From contig NZ_CALJPG010000021.1 of the NCBI RefSeq assembly GCF_937980635.1, positions 62,001-126,000 on the forward strand: DNA of 64,000 bases, given 5' to 3'. The translations under genes and the position numbers were made by a program. Positions 27,123 through 35,467 of the stretch are shown here, one piece after another (position 1 is the stretch's first letter; every line of letters starts with the position of its first letter). The DNA comes from an uncultured Campylobacter sp. Lineage in GTDB: Bacteria; Campylobacterota; Campylobacteria; Campylobacterales; Campylobacteraceae. The notes under the pieces were generated by a model that worked only from the letters and a program-made list of their open reading frames with translations, was not told where the DNA came from and made no database searches.

Positions 27123-27800
27123 TCATTGTATCAGCTTGTATCCTACGCCGCGGATAGCATGGATGTAGCTGGGCGCTTTGGACGTTTCGCCGAGCTTTAG
27201 GCGTATGCGGCCGATGATGACGTCGATGCTCTTGCTCGAGGACTCCTCGCTTATGGAGCTGCAGTTATAGATGAGCTCCTCGCGGGTGATCGCGCCGCCT
27301 TCCTTTTTGATGAGATACGAAAGCACGTCGTATTCGGCGATGGTGAGCGACAGGGGCTGTCCTTTGAAGCTGATGACGTGGCGGAAATCGTCCACTTCGA
27401 GGTCTTTTTTTGGCTTTGCGGCGCGCTGGATAGAGTTTATGTCGTAGCGCTCGATGTGGCGTTTGATGCGCGCTAAAAGCTCTTGCGGATTATAGGGCTT
27501 TGGCAGATAATCGTCCGCGCCGAAGTCAAAAGCGTTGATCTTATCGGTCAGATCGTGGCGGGCGCTTGAGATTATGATCGGTATATCGGTGTTTTTGCGG
27601 ATCTCTTTGCAGACCTCAAGCCCATCCATCCCAGGAAGCGTGAGATCTAAAATCACGAGGTTGAAATTTTCTAAATTTAACTTAGAAAGCCCCAAGAACG
27701 GATCGTCCGCGACGGTTACGTCAATATCGTATTGTTGCAGATATTCGCTTAAAATTTCGGCGAGCTCTAAATCGTCCTCTATCATTAAAATTTTAGTCAT
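27123..27800 (-). CDS. racR: OmpR-family response regulator (RacR-like)
   Basis: The 225-residue regulator has a receiver domain with the acidic pair in MIEDDLELAE, the phospho-acceptor Asp in LVILDLTLPGMDGLE (about residue 52), Ser/Thr in IIISSARHD and Lys in YLPKPY. A winged-helix DNA-binding domain follows (about 130-225) with SSSKSIDVIIGRIRLKLG and IRGVGYKL. It closely resembles RacR of Campylobacter as I remember it. It should act with the RacS-like kinase downstream. Both genes read leftward. Confidence 0.9.
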   Translation of the reverse strand: MTKILMIEDDLELAEILSEYLQQYDIDVTVADDPFLGLSKLNLENFNLVILDLTLPGMDGLEVCKEIRKNTDIPIIISSARHDLTDKINAFDFGADDYLPKPYNPQELLARIKRHIERYDINSIQRAAKPKKDLEVDDFRHVISFKGQPLSLTIAEYDVLSYLIKKEGGAITREELIYNCSSISEESSSKSIDVIIGRIRLKLGETSKAPSYIHAIRGVGYKLIQ

Positions 27801-28126
27801 AAAAAACCTTTGAAATTTTGCGCGGATTATAACAAAATATAGTTTATATATTTTAAAGCGGCAAATTTGGGCGAAATTTTACAAAAATGAAGCTCGGAGA
27901 GGAGAAATTTTAAAATTTTTCAAAACCGGGCGAAATTTCAAAAATCAGCCCCAAAAATATGGCGGAATTTTGAAATTTAAAGAAGCAAAATCTGGAAAAT
28001 TGACGAATTTGGGCTAAATTCGGCTAAATTTTGCCGATTTTTGCGTTTTTTTCTTAAAAAACTATTGTATTTTTTGCGAAACTATTGTAGAATACCGCCG
28101 AAACCACTTTATTTTAAAGGATTAGC
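27801..28126. other. Divergent spacer between racR and hup
   Basis: Gene-free, about 325 bases. The left part is unusually AT-rich with repeated GGCGAAATTT and AAATTTTGAAATTT phrases and would hold the racR promoter. The right end holds the hup promoter described separately. No RNA gene is recognised. Confidence 0.45.
28059..28093 (+). promoter_or_regulatory. hup promoter with two direct repeats spaced two helical turns apart
   Basis: AAACTATTGTA occurs at 28059-28069 and again at 28079-28089, exactly 20 bases apart. The second copy runs into a -10 element TAGAAT at 28088-28093. The first copy sits where a -35 box would be. The arrangement could be an operator for a dimeric regulator on one DNA face, or a chance duplication in a strong AT-rich promoter. 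An AAAGGAT ribosome binding site follows just before the hup ATG at 28127. Confidence 0.5.
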
Positions 28127-28423
28127 ATGAAAAAAGCTGATTTTATCCAAGTAGTTGCCGAGAAGGCAGGTCTTTCTAAAAAAGATACCGTTAAGGTAGT
28201 AGATTCTGCACTTGAGGCTATCAAAGAGCTTTTGGTAAAAGGTGATGACATAAGCTTCATCGGCTTCGGATCTTTCGGCATCGCAGAGCGTGCAGCTCGC
28301 GAGGGTAAAGTTCCTGGCACAAACAGAACTTACAAATCTCCTGCTACTAAAGTAGTAAAATTTAAAGTCGGCAAACAGCTAAAAGAGGCTGTTGCAGCTG
28401 CAAAAGGCAAGAAGAAAAAATAA
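28127..28423 (+). CDS. hup: HU-family DNA-binding protein
   Basis: The 98-residue nucleoid protein has the HU fold: MKKADFIQVVAEKAGLSKKD at the start, the conserved GFGSFGIAERAAR core and the beta-arm region around PGTNRTYKSPATK. It ends in a lysine-rich tail. It bends and compacts DNA as a dimer and is usually abundant. It is a single-gene unit with its own promoter and a rho-independent terminator 13 bases after the stop. Confidence 0.96.
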   Translation: MKKADFIQVVAEKAGLSKKDTVKVVDSALEAIKELLVKGDDISFIGFGSFGIAERAAREGKVPGTNRTYKSPATKVVKFKVGKQLKEAVAAAKGKKKK

Positions 28424-28435
28424 TTTTCTTGCTCC

Positions 28436-28464
28436 AAGCCCCGTCTTCGGGGCTTATCTTTTTT
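28436..28464 (+). terminator. Rho-independent terminator of hup
   Basis: AAGCCCCG (28436-28443), a TCTT loop, and CGGGGCTT (28448-28455) make an 8-base-pair GC-rich stem. ATCTTTTTT follows. This is one of the few classical U-tailed terminators in the window. Confidence 0.9.
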
Positions 28465-28493
28465 AAATTTATACAATCATAACTTTTCAAAAT

Positions 28494-28580
28494 GCCCGAG
28501 TGGTGAAATTGGTAGACGCACCAGACTCAAAATCTGGCGAGGGCGACCTCGTGTCGGTTCGATTCCGACCTCGGGCACCA
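28494..28580 (+). tRNA. tRNA-Leu (anticodon CAA)
   Basis: An 87-base cloverleaf is readable. The acceptor stem is GCCCGAG with CTCGGGC, followed by discriminator A and an encoded CCA. The D-arm contains GGTAGACGC. The anticodon stem CCAGA/TCTGG closes a 7-base loop CTCAAAA, giving anticodon CAA. A long variable arm (GAGGGCGACCTC region) fits the class II tRNA-Leu structure, and GGTTCGATTCC forms the T-loop. It reads UUG codons. Confidence 0.95.
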
Positions 28581-28695
28581 TAAATCTTCTTTAAATTTTA
28601 TCCGTAATTTCAACCGCCTTTTGTAAATTTCAACTTGCTATAAAATTTTTTATACTATTATTACCGCGGTATTTCTTTAAAAAAGGCAATTATTT

Positions 28696-30129
28696 ATGAT
28701 ACGTAAAATTCTTATCGCTAATCGCGGCGAGATCGCGGTTAGGATCATTAGGGCCTGCAGAGATCTGCATATCGGAAGCGTCGCGATCTACACCAAACCC
28801 GACGTTGATTGTTTGCACGTAAAAATCGCCGACGAGGCCTACGAGGTAAGCACCGATGCGCTAAAAGGCTATCTGAACGCCAAAAAGATCGTCGAAGTCG
28901 CCAAAGAGTGCGGCGCTGATGCGATACATCCAGGATACGGCTTTTTGAGCGAGAATTACGACTTTGCAAGAGAAGTCGAGGACGCGGGTATTATTTTCAT
29001 CGGCCCAAAGCCCGACGTTATTCGCAAAATGGGCAACAAAAACATTGCTCGCTATCTAATGCGCAAAAACGGCATTCCGATCGTGCCCGGCACCGAGAAG
29101 CTAAATCACGAGAGCATGGATACGATTAAAAAATATGCGCGGGAGATCGGCTACCCCGTGATTTTAAAAGCTAGCGGCGGCGGCGGCGGACGCGGTATCC
29201 GCGAGGTGTGGGAAGAGAAGGATATGGAGAGCGCCTACGACTCGTGCACGAGGGAGGCGAAGACCTTTTTTAACAACGATGAAATTTTTATGGAAAAACT
29301 CGTCGTCAAGCCGCGCCACATCGAGTTTCAGATCATCGGCGATAATTACGGCAACATCATTCACCTTTGCGAGCGCGATTGCTCGATCCAGCGCCGCCAC
29401 CAAAAGATCATCGAGATTGCGCCGTGCCCCTCGATAAGCGAGCATCTGCGAAAGACGATGGGTACGACCGCGGTAGCTGCGGCAAAAGCGGTGAATTACA
29501 CAAACGTCGGCACGGTGGAATTTTTGCTCGATGACTACAACAACTTCTATTTTATGGAGATGAATACCCGTATCCAGGTCGAGCACGGCATCACCGAGGA
29601 AGTTACGGGCGTCGATCTGGTCGTGCGCCAGATCCGCATAGCAAACGGCGAAATTTTAGAGCTTGAGCAAAGTGATATTAAGCCGCACGGCTACGCGATC
29701 GAGGCGCGCATTACCTCTGAAAATGTCTGGAAAAATTTCACCCCGGTCCCCGGCACCGTTAGTGATTATTATCCCGCGCTAGGTCCCTCCGTGCGCGTTG
29801 ATAGCCATATCTACAAGGGTTATAAAATTCCGCCGTTTTACGACTCGCTTCTAGCCAAGCTCATCATCAAAACCACCGACTACGACCTAGCCGTTAATAA
29901 GCTAGAGCGCGCGCTGAAGGAGTTTCGCATCGAGGGAGTGCGCACCATCATTCCGTTTTTGCTTAGCATCAGCAAATCGCGCGAATTCCGACTCGGCTTT
30001 TTCGACACGAGCTACGTAGAGAAAAATTTAGACAAAATTTTAGAAAACACCATCGACGATATGCAGCCGAATAAAAACGAAGCGATCGCCGCTATCATCG
30101 CTGCGATGCGTAAATCTGCGCGGATTTAG
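28696..30129 (+). CDS. Biotin carboxylase subunit (pyruvate carboxylase subunit A or acetyl-CoA carboxylase type)
   Basis: The 477-residue protein has all three biotin carboxylase parts. The N-terminal domain has KILIANRGEIAVRIIRACRD and HPGYGFLSEN, the ATP-grasp lid has the glycine loop KASGGGGGRGI (about residues 157-167), and the catalytic region reads MEMNTRIQVEHGITEEVTG. It carboxylates the biotin of a carrier protein using ATP and bicarbonate. The length and the IVPGTEKLN segment make me favour the stand-alone pyruvate carboxylase A subunit (pycA) of Campylobacterota over AccC (about 445 residues). A biotin-carrier partner gene is not adjacent. Confidence 0.93.
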   Translation: MIRKILIANRGEIAVRIIRACRDLHIGSVAIYTKPDVDCLHVKIADEAYEVSTDALKGYLNAKKIVEVAKECGADAIHPGYGFLSENYDFAREVEDAGIIFIGPKPDVIRKMGNKNIARYLMRKNGIPIVPGTEKLNHESMDTIKKYAREIGYPVILKASGGGGGRGIREVWEEKDMESAYDSCTREAKTFFNNDEIFMEKLVVKPRHIEFQIIGDNYGNIIHLCERDCSIQRRHQKIIEIAPCPSISEHLRKTMGTTAVAAAKAVNYTNVGTVEFLLDDYNNFYFMEMNTRIQVEHGITEEVTGVDLVVRQIRIANGEILELEQSDIKPHGYAIEARITSENVWKNFTPVPGTVSDYYPALGPSVRVDSHIYKGYKIPPFYDSLLAKLIIKTTDYDLAVNKLERALKEFRIEGVRTIIPFLLSISKSREFRLGFFDTSYVEKNLDKILENTIDDMQPNKNEAIAAIIAAMRKSARI

Positions 30130-30137
30130 GAAAGAGC

Positions 30138-30407
30138 ATGGATTTTTTAGATAGCCTAAAAGATATAAAAAAGGATATGCTTAAGGACAAGGCGGCAAGC
30201 TCCGCCCCCAAAAAGCCTAAAAGGCCCAATCCAAATCGCGATGAGTTTAAAGATATTTTCAGAGATGATGATAGCGGGGGCGGCTTAGACGGCGTCGCAG
30301 AGGAATTTGACGTAGCCAAAGAGAGCATCGCCGCACGCGAAAAGCGTCTTAAAGACGAGTTTTTAAAATACGTGGACGCGGCGAATATCAAAAAGCTGAA
30401 TGACTGA
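30138..30407 (+). CDS. Small charged protein of unknown function
   Basis: The 89-residue product is very hydrophilic. It opens with MDFLDSLKDIKKDMLKDKAA, has a Lys/Pro patch (PKKPKRPNPN), an acidic Gly patch and a C-terminal charged helix. No catalytic motif is visible. It lies 8 bases after the biotin carboxylase gene and overlaps bpt by 8 bases, so it is clearly translated in that operon. The tight spacing suggests a real gene despite the lack of a known family. Confidence 0.7.
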   Translation: MDFLDSLKDIKKDMLKDKAASSAPKKPKRPNPNRDEFKDIFRDDDSGGGLDGVAEEFDVAKESIAAREKRLKDEFLKYVDAANIKKLND

Positions 30408-31119
30408 AATTCCATTTTGCACGCTGGATTTTGCCTGCCCCTATCTGGACGGCAGAGCCGCGCGCAGCGAGTATCTCTACATAAAAGACTGCGACTTCGA
30501 GTATAATTCAAGCTTAGTGCAGCACGGCTACCGCCGCTTCGGCAGGTATTTTCAAAAGCCCATTTGCGCAGCTTGTGCAGAGTGTAAAAGTTTGCGCATC
30601 GATGCCGCAAATTTTAAGTTTAGCAGATCGCACCGCCGCGTCTATAAAAATAATCGCACGACCGCCTATGTATGGCAATCTCGCCCGCTTTTAAACGATG
30701 CGCGTTTAGAACTTTTCGCGCTTTATCACGACTACATGCATCTAAAAAAAGGCTGGCCTCTGCAAGAGATCGATTTTAGGCGATATGATGAAATTTACGT
30801 CCAGGGCCACGGCGACTTCGGCAAAGAAATTTCTTACTACGGTGAGGACGGACGGCTTATCTGCGTCGATCTCATTGATATCGTGGATGACGGCATCAGC
30901 TCGGTGTATTGCTACTACGATCCGTATTTGCCGCATCTAAGTCTGGGTAAATTTTCGCTTTTAAAACAGATCGAGTTTGCCCAAGATTTGGGGTTGCGTT
31001 GGATTTATTTGGGCTATGCGGTTGAGCAGTGCCCGAGCCTGGCGTATAAATTTAGCTACGAGCCGTATGAAATTTTATCTAACTATTCTGGCCTAAACGA
31101 AAAGGCGACCTGGAAATAG
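30400..31119 (+). CDS. bpt: Bacterial leucyl/arginyl-tRNA-protein transferase (Bpt)
   Basis: The 239-residue protein belongs to the Ate1/Bpt family. It has an N-terminal cysteine cluster (CPYLDG, then CAACAECKSLRID at about residues 49-61) and the C-terminal GNAT-like domain (SVYCYYDPYLPHLSLGKFSLL). It transfers leucine to proteins with N-terminal Asp or Glu, making them N-degron substrates for ClpS/ClpAP. Length is typical. It ends the biotin carboxylase - small protein - bpt operon. Confidence 0.93.
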   Translation: MTEIPFCTLDFACPYLDGRAARSEYLYIKDCDFEYNSSLVQHGYRRFGRYFQKPICAACAECKSLRIDAANFKFSRSHRRVYKNNRTTAYVWQSRPLLNDARLELFALYHDYMHLKKGWPLQEIDFRRYDEIYVQGHGDFGKEISYYGEDGRLICVDLIDIVDDGISSVYCYYDPYLPHLSLGKFSLLKQIEFAQDLGLRWIYLGYAVEQCPSLAYKFSYEPYEILSNYSGLNEKATWK

Positions 31120-31384
31120 ATAGTATAAATTCGGCGTTAATGCTTGTTATTTTATGCTTTTGGATATCTGTTATAGTTGCCAACTTTTCGTTTGCGGAAA
31201 TCAATTCTTATTAAAGTCTATGAAGTTTAAATCAAATCCTAGTATATTTTTTGCTACGTAGCATTTTATTTTAAAAATTTATGTATTAAATCAAAAAACT
31301 ATTTAAATTATATTAATTTTTTAAGGTATCTTTTATATGCACGTCTATATAATTCCAGCTAATTTTTTCATTAAAGGAGTTTAG

Positions 31385-31783
31385 TTGAAATATATTTTTT
31401 GTATTATGGTTGCGTTACTATTTTGCGGTTGCGGGCAAAAATATAGAGAAATTTTACTTGTACCGGATAGTAAAAAAATCGGCATAAAAAGTTTCTATGT
31501 AGTTAAAAACCCGTCTGATCAAAGTGGTATCTCTGGTATGATTGAACGTTCTATATCTCGTCAAGGTTTTAATATTACATCCGATCAAAAAAGTGCAGAT
31601 TTAGTAGTGACCTATGATGTTATACATCTAAGTTATGGAGTACTCTATATTTTCTTTAGAGATGCTAAAGATAATTTTCCTATGGTTATATGTAATGACA
31701 TACGATATGGCTCTGAGGCCATAAATAGAGAACTTGCGGTTCAAGAAATAATCGAAGCCATGCTGAAAAAAGAAGGAATTTAG
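31385..31783 (+). CDS. Small outer-membrane-type lipoprotein
   Basis: The 132-residue protein starts with TTG at 31385, behind a good AAAGGAG ribosome binding site. It has a lipoprotein signal with lipobox LFCGC (mature Cys at about residue 17). The rest contains an alpha/beta pattern with KSADLVVTYDVIHLSYGVLY, resembling DUF4136 or LptE-like small lipoproteins; no family is certain. Codon use is AT-rich compared with its neighbours. It directly abuts a second lipoprotein gene. Confidence 0.7.
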   Translation: MKYIFCIMVALLFCGCGQKYREILLVPDSKKIGIKSFYVVKNPSDQSGISGMIERSISRQGFNITSDQKSADLVVTYDVIHLSYGVLYIFFRDAKDNFPMVICNDIRYGSEAINRELAVQEIIEAMLKKEGI

Positions 31784-32272
31784 ATGAGATATGCATTAAT
31801 TTTAATTACGGCGCTACTTTTAGGTGGTTGTGTCCAAAAGACCACTTATACCGAGCTTACACCAAATTTTGCAGGGGTAAATACGTTTAATAAAAGTGTA
31901 GAAATTCACGCTTCGGGTGTGGCAATGCAAGAAACGGGGTTTTATGATGAATTTGAAAAGGCGATTGGAGAGAGCATACAAAGATCTAATTTGTTTACTC
32001 AAGTAGCTACAAATGGTTCAGATGTAACTCTAAATGCATTTTTGGTTAGAGTCTCCATGCCAATAATGGCCCTTAGTTTTGACGCTACAGTAGAGGTTGC
32101 ATGGACGTTAAAACAGAATGGACAAGTGATTTATAGACGCTCATTTACGACTAGCTCATCTCAAGTTCGAGTGAGTTTTGCTGCAGCAGATCGTGCAAAA
32201 TCTGCAATCAATGCAGCGGTAAAAGAAAATATTGCTCTTGCGCTTACCGATATATCGAGGCAGAAGCTTTAA
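31784..32272 (+). CDS. Second small lipoprotein of a pair
   Basis: The 162-residue protein starts one base after the preceding stop. It has the lipobox LLLGGC (mature Cys at about residue 16), then a domain with NLFTQVATNGSDVTLNAFLV and AVEVAWTLKQNGQVIYRRSF-like strands. This pattern is seen in lipoproteins that compute pairwise curli/CsgG- or DUF-type folds, but I do not recognise the family. It is also AT-rich. The two lipoproteins probably act together in the cell envelope. Confidence 0.7.
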   Translation: MRYALILITALLLGGCVQKTTYTELTPNFAGVNTFNKSVEIHASGVAMQETGFYDEFEKAIGESIQRSNLFTQVATNGSDVTLNAFLVRVSMPIMALSFDATVEVAWTLKQNGQVIYRRSFTTSSSQVRVSFAAADRAKSAINAAVKENIALALTDISRQKL

Positions 32273-32369
32273 GAAAAAAGATATATTCAGGATATGAATT
32301 TAGTTAAATTCTATGTCTTAAGATATTAAGCTTTGTAGAGTGGCTATTTGAGACTACTTGCAAATTCCT

Positions 32370-32405
32370 AAGCCGATTTGAAATTTACAAATTTTAAATC
32401 GGCTT
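32370..32405. other. Perfect hairpin between convergent genes
   Basis: AAGCCGATTT (32370-32379) is perfectly repeated in inverse at 32396-32405 with a 16-base AT-rich loop. It lies between the end of the lipoprotein pair and the end of the minus-strand propeller gene, where a bidirectional terminator is expected. No U-run follows on either strand. Confidence 0.45.
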
Positions 32406-32431
32406 GAGAAGTTGTGGAATTTTTAAAATTT

Positions 32432-33250
32432 TTATGGCAAATTTATCAGCTCGACTTTGTTTTCCAGCGTTTTTGGGATCAATAAAACCTTGCCGTCGCT
32501 TGAGATGTCCGCAGGTCTTTGCATCGCGCCGAGGTTTATTTTGCGTATCTGTCCGTTCGCATCGATACGCCAAATTTTACCGCTTAAAAGGTTCTCACCC
32601 CAGTCGCTAATTAAAATTTCGCCGTCTTTTCCGCGCGCTATGCCGTAGAAAACCCCTTTCATATCGGCAAAGATCGAAATTTCGCGAGATTTAAGATCCA
32701 TGCTTAGCACTCGTCCGTCGGTCTTGCCCGCGGGATCAAAAGTCGTGATCAAAAGCCTCTCGCCTTTAGCCAAAAGCCCGTTTGGACTGCCTAGCGATGG
32801 ATCGATGCGTGCAAACTCTTCTGCAACGCGCGAGAGCAGATCGATACGCCAGATCGTCCCACGCGAGGGATCGCTTGCGAGCAAAACCTCGCTGCCGAGC
32901 GTCGTAATGTCGCCAAGAGACTGCGCTCCTTCGATTTTTAGGTTAAAAACCTCCTCGCCTTTGGTAAAACCCCTGATCGTATCGATATCGCAGACATACA
33001 GCACATCTGCGATCTGCGCCATTCCGCCCGGATTTACCAGATCGTCTATAAAATTCGTCTCAACGACACCCGAGTTTTTTACTATGCGGCTGATGAAGCC
33101 GTCGCGCTCTTGTGGATCTTCGCTACTGCCACGATTTGCGATATAAAAAGCGTCATCGGTAATGAGCGAACCACTAGGTGCGCTAAATCCGTCGATCTCT
33201 AGGCCAAAAAGCGCGCCCGCCAAGGCGCACGAAAGTAGAACTTTTTTCAT
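32432..33250 (-). CDS. Periplasmic beta-propeller protein (SMP-30/NHL-like)
   Basis: The 272-residue product has a signal peptide (MKKVLLSCALAGALFG) followed by repeated propeller blades, seen as ADVLYVCDIDTIRGF, GSEVLLASDPSRGTIWRID and GEILISDWGENLLSGKIWRI. The pattern is that of SMP-30/gluconolactonase or NHL propellers, which bind ligands or hydrolyse lactones. No metal-site residues could be assigned, so activity is unknown. It reads alone on the minus strand with a long gene-free spacer upstream. Confidence 0.75.
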   Translation of the reverse strand: MKKVLLSCALAGALFGLEIDGFSAPSGSLITDDAFYIANRGSSEDPQERDGFISRIVKNSGVVETNFIDDLVNPGGMAQIADVLYVCDIDTIRGFTKGEEVFNLKIEGAQSLGDITTLGSEVLLASDPSRGTIWRIDLLSRVAEEFARIDPSLGSPNGLLAKGERLLITTFDPAGKTDGRVLSMDLKSREISIFADMKGVFYGIARGKDGEILISDWGENLLSGKIWRIDANGQIRKINLGAMQRPADISSDGKVLLIPKTLENKVELINLP

Positions 33251-34027
33251 AATCTCTCCTTGATCTCGCCAAAATTTTAAGAATTTTAAAATTTTAAGGG
33301 AAGCGACGAGTGCTGGGTTAAAATTTTAAAATTCGCAGCGAGCTTTAAGATGAGCGAAATTTAAACCCGCAGAGCAAATAAAAGCGCAATTTTAATTAAA
33401 CAAGGTGGCTTAATCGGCAAAATTCTAGCGGGTTGGAAGGCCTTGCTTCGCGCGTCGCTTTTAATTTGATGCGTCGAAGCTGAAGCGAGTAGGTTTTGTG
33501 TGCGCTTTAGTTTATGCCATCACTCGCGGAATTTAGCCGTGAAATTAGACAGCATCTCGCGCGTAATTTCAAGCACCGTTGCATATGTAATTCATTTGCG
33601 GCTGTGTTCGTTTTGAAATTTAATTCTACGAGCGGATATTCTTTGCAAACTGCCGCGTGATTTTGATGCGCAGATGAAAGCATTACGTTTAAAGACGCCT
33701 CACGCTTTAAAATTTGATTTAATTTAAACAAAGTGCGATTACAATGCGATTTAAATTTTATGTACCGCGGGTGTAAATTTCGGTCGCGAAAAGAGAACCT
33801 ACAGCAAAAATTATTTAAAATTTGCAGTGCACAAAATACCTTTTGAAATTTAAAAATTTTAAAACGAACCTGGGCACTTTTCAAAAATTTAATACGCGAA
33901 ATTCAAGCGCACGGCTAGTTGCAGCCGTTTGCTTGAAATTTAAATCGCAGAACTTAAATTATAGAATTTAACTGCGCGCGCCGAAAAAAAAAGGGGGGGG
34001 CTAAAAATCTAAAACGCCTTTGCCGGC
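33251..34027 (-). other. Gene-free spacer of 0.78 kb
   Basis: A frame of about 125 codons on the minus strand (33507-33884) has no ribosome binding site and unstructured composition, so I do not call it. The DNA is rich in AAATTT and TAAATTTAA words. The right end holds an A9G8 homopolymer run listed separately. The promoter of the propeller gene should lie near 33260-33320. Confidence 0.45.
33984..34000. repeat. A9G8 homopolymer tract downstream of lptB
   Basis: Nine A residues (33984-33992) are followed by eight G residues (33993-34000), 28 bases from the lptB stop codon. Poly-G tracts of this length are the classic slippage elements behind phase variation in Campylobacter, usually inside contingency genes. 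Here it is outside any gene I can support, so its effect, if any, would be on the 3' end of the lptB transcript. Confidence 0.85.
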
Positions 34028-34750
34028 TTAGATGCTAAAATCCTCGCCGAGGTAGAATTTGCGCACATTCGGATCGCTAGCTATCTCTTTTGCGGTGCCG
34101 CCTGCAAATAGCTCGCCGTCTTTGATGACGTAGGCGCGGTCGCAGATAGCGAGCGTTTCGCGGACATTGTGATCGGTGATGAGCACGCCGATGCCAAGAT
34201 CGCTTAAATCGCGCACGATGCTTTGGATGTCATTAACGGCGATCGGATCGACGCCTGCAAATGGCTCATCTAAAAGTAGGAATTTCGGCGTTATCATCAG
34301 GCTTCGCGCGATCTCGCAGCGCCTGCGCTCGCCGCCACTTAGGCTTACGCCCTTGCGCAATCTGATCGGCTCGATGTTGAGCAGATTTAGCATCTCATCG
34401 ACCTTACGTGAGGCTTCGGCTTTATTTTTATAGGTAATCTCTGCAGCGAGCATTAAATTTTCCTCAACGCTGAGCTCCTTAAAGATGCTGCTTTCTTGTG
34501 GCAGGTAGCCAATGCCGAGCTTGGCGCGCTTATGAAGCGGAACCTTTGCGATGCTATTTTCATTAAGCAAGATATCGCCACCGCTAGCGCTTATCAGCCC
34601 GCAGATCATATAAAACGTCGTGGTTTTGCCCGCGCCATTGGGCCCTAGCAGCCCTACGATCTCGCCATTGTAAAGTTCTAGCGAGATTCCTTTGATGATC
34701 GGCGTGCCTTTTATGGTTTTTTTTAGACCCCTGACTTCCAGTTTATGCAT
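34028..34750 (-). CDS. lptB: LptB, ATPase of the lipopolysaccharide export ABC transporter
   Basis: The 240-residue ATPase has Walker A GLLGPNGAGKTTTFYMI (about residues 33-49), the signature SLSGGERRRCEIARSL (about 137-152), Walker B FLLLDEPFAGVDP and the switch His in LITDHNVRE. The GERRR and FAGVDPIAV features mark LptB, which powers extraction of lipopolysaccharide or lipooligosaccharide from the inner membrane with LptFG. It overlaps tsaE by 8 bases. Permease and Lpt bridge genes are not in the window. Confidence 0.94.
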   Translation of the reverse strand: MHKLEVRGLKKTIKGTPIIKGISLELYNGEIVGLLGPNGAGKTTTFYMICGLISASGGDILLNENSIAKVPLHKRAKLGIGYLPQESSIFKELSVEENLMLAAEITYKNKAEASRKVDEMLNLLNIEPIRLRKGVSLSGGERRRCEIARSLMITPKFLLLDEPFAGVDPIAVNDIQSIVRDLSDLGIGVLITDHNVRETLAICDRAYVIKDGELFAGGTAKEIASDPNVRKFYLGEDFSI

Positions 34751-35150
34751 AGCTTACCTCGTATTTTCGCCCTTGCGCGTGCGGCGTGATCCTCACTACG
34801 CAAAAATCAAGCTCATATTTTTTAAGTAAATTTATCAAATTTTCATCCGCCCATTCGATCAGATGAAGTCCCTCTTCAAATAAATTTTCAAATAGTCCGT
34901 TTTTTAAAATCCCCTCGCAGCCGCCGTTGTAGATGTCGTAATGATAAATTTCGCCGTAGTTTTGCATGATCGAAAACGTAGGCGAGCTCACGTGCTCGTC
35001 TAGCCCGTGCGCCCGCACGATCGCGCGCGCAAGCGTCGTTTTGCCGCTGGCAAGATCGCCGATTAGCAATATTATGCCGCTTTTTGGCAGCGCTTGCACG
35101 AGGCGCGAAATTTCATCCTCGCCGCAGATGAGTTCAAAGCTCTTGGACAT
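34743..35150 (-). CDS. tsaE: TsaE, tRNA threonylcarbamoyladenosine ATPase
   Basis: The 135-residue P-loop protein has Walker A GDLASGKTTLARAI (about residues 32-45), the SSPTFSIMQNY segment and the acidic LIEWAD motif. These are standard for TsaE. With TsaB and TsaD it completes the t6A37 modification of ANN-reading tRNAs. It overlaps lptB at its 3' end and the S4-domain gene at its 5' end, forming a three-gene minus-strand operon. Confidence 0.94.
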   Translation of the reverse strand: MSKSFELICGEDEISRLVQALPKSGIILLIGDLASGKTTLARAIVRAHGLDEHVSSPTFSIMQNYGEIYHYDIYNGGCEGILKNGLFENLFEEGLHLIEWADENLINLLKKYELDFCVVRITPHAQGRKYEVSYA

Positions 35151-35379
35151 ACTTTGCCTGCTCGCTTTTGGGCGTATTTTTTGCGCTAGGAAAGGCTAGG
35201 ACTTTAAAGCTTTGTTTTCTATCTAAAAAGCTTATTGTGATTACATCGCCGATTTTAAGCTCTTTGGCGGGCTTTGCTACCGCGCCGTTTACGGCTACGA
35301 CGCCGCTTTTGCACATATCTTCGCTGATGGCGCGCCGCTTAGTGATATTTACTGCGTTTAAAAATTTATCGATTCTCAT
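35134..35379 (-). CDS. S4-domain RNA-binding protein (HSP15-like)
   Basis: This is an 81-residue protein. I start it at 35379 (MRIDKFLNAVNITKRR); an in-frame extension to 35526 would run through the argG promoter region and lacks family similarity. The sequence is nearly all S4 domain, with RRAISEDMCKSGVVAVNGAV and KIGDVITISFL. Such small S4 proteins (HSP15/YlmH-like) bind rRNA or stalled ribosomes. It overlaps tsaE by 17 bases and is divergent from argG. Confidence 0.88.
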   Translation of the reverse strand: MRIDKFLNAVNITKRRAISEDMCKSGVVAVNGAVAKPAKELKIGDVITISFLDRKQSFKVLAFPSAKNTPKSEQAKYVQEL

Positions 35380-35467
35380 AGGCGTGAGTTTAGCGATATT
35401 TGCCTTAAAAGCAACTATTAAACTATTTTTGGTAGAATTTCGCCAAATTTTACGTAAAGGATTTGAG

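Noticed and set aside
33507..33884. 125-codon minus-strand open frame
   Set aside because: No ribosome binding site, unstructured composition (alternating Lys/Phe/Arg/Asn), no homology pattern, and it lies in AAATTT-rich spacer.
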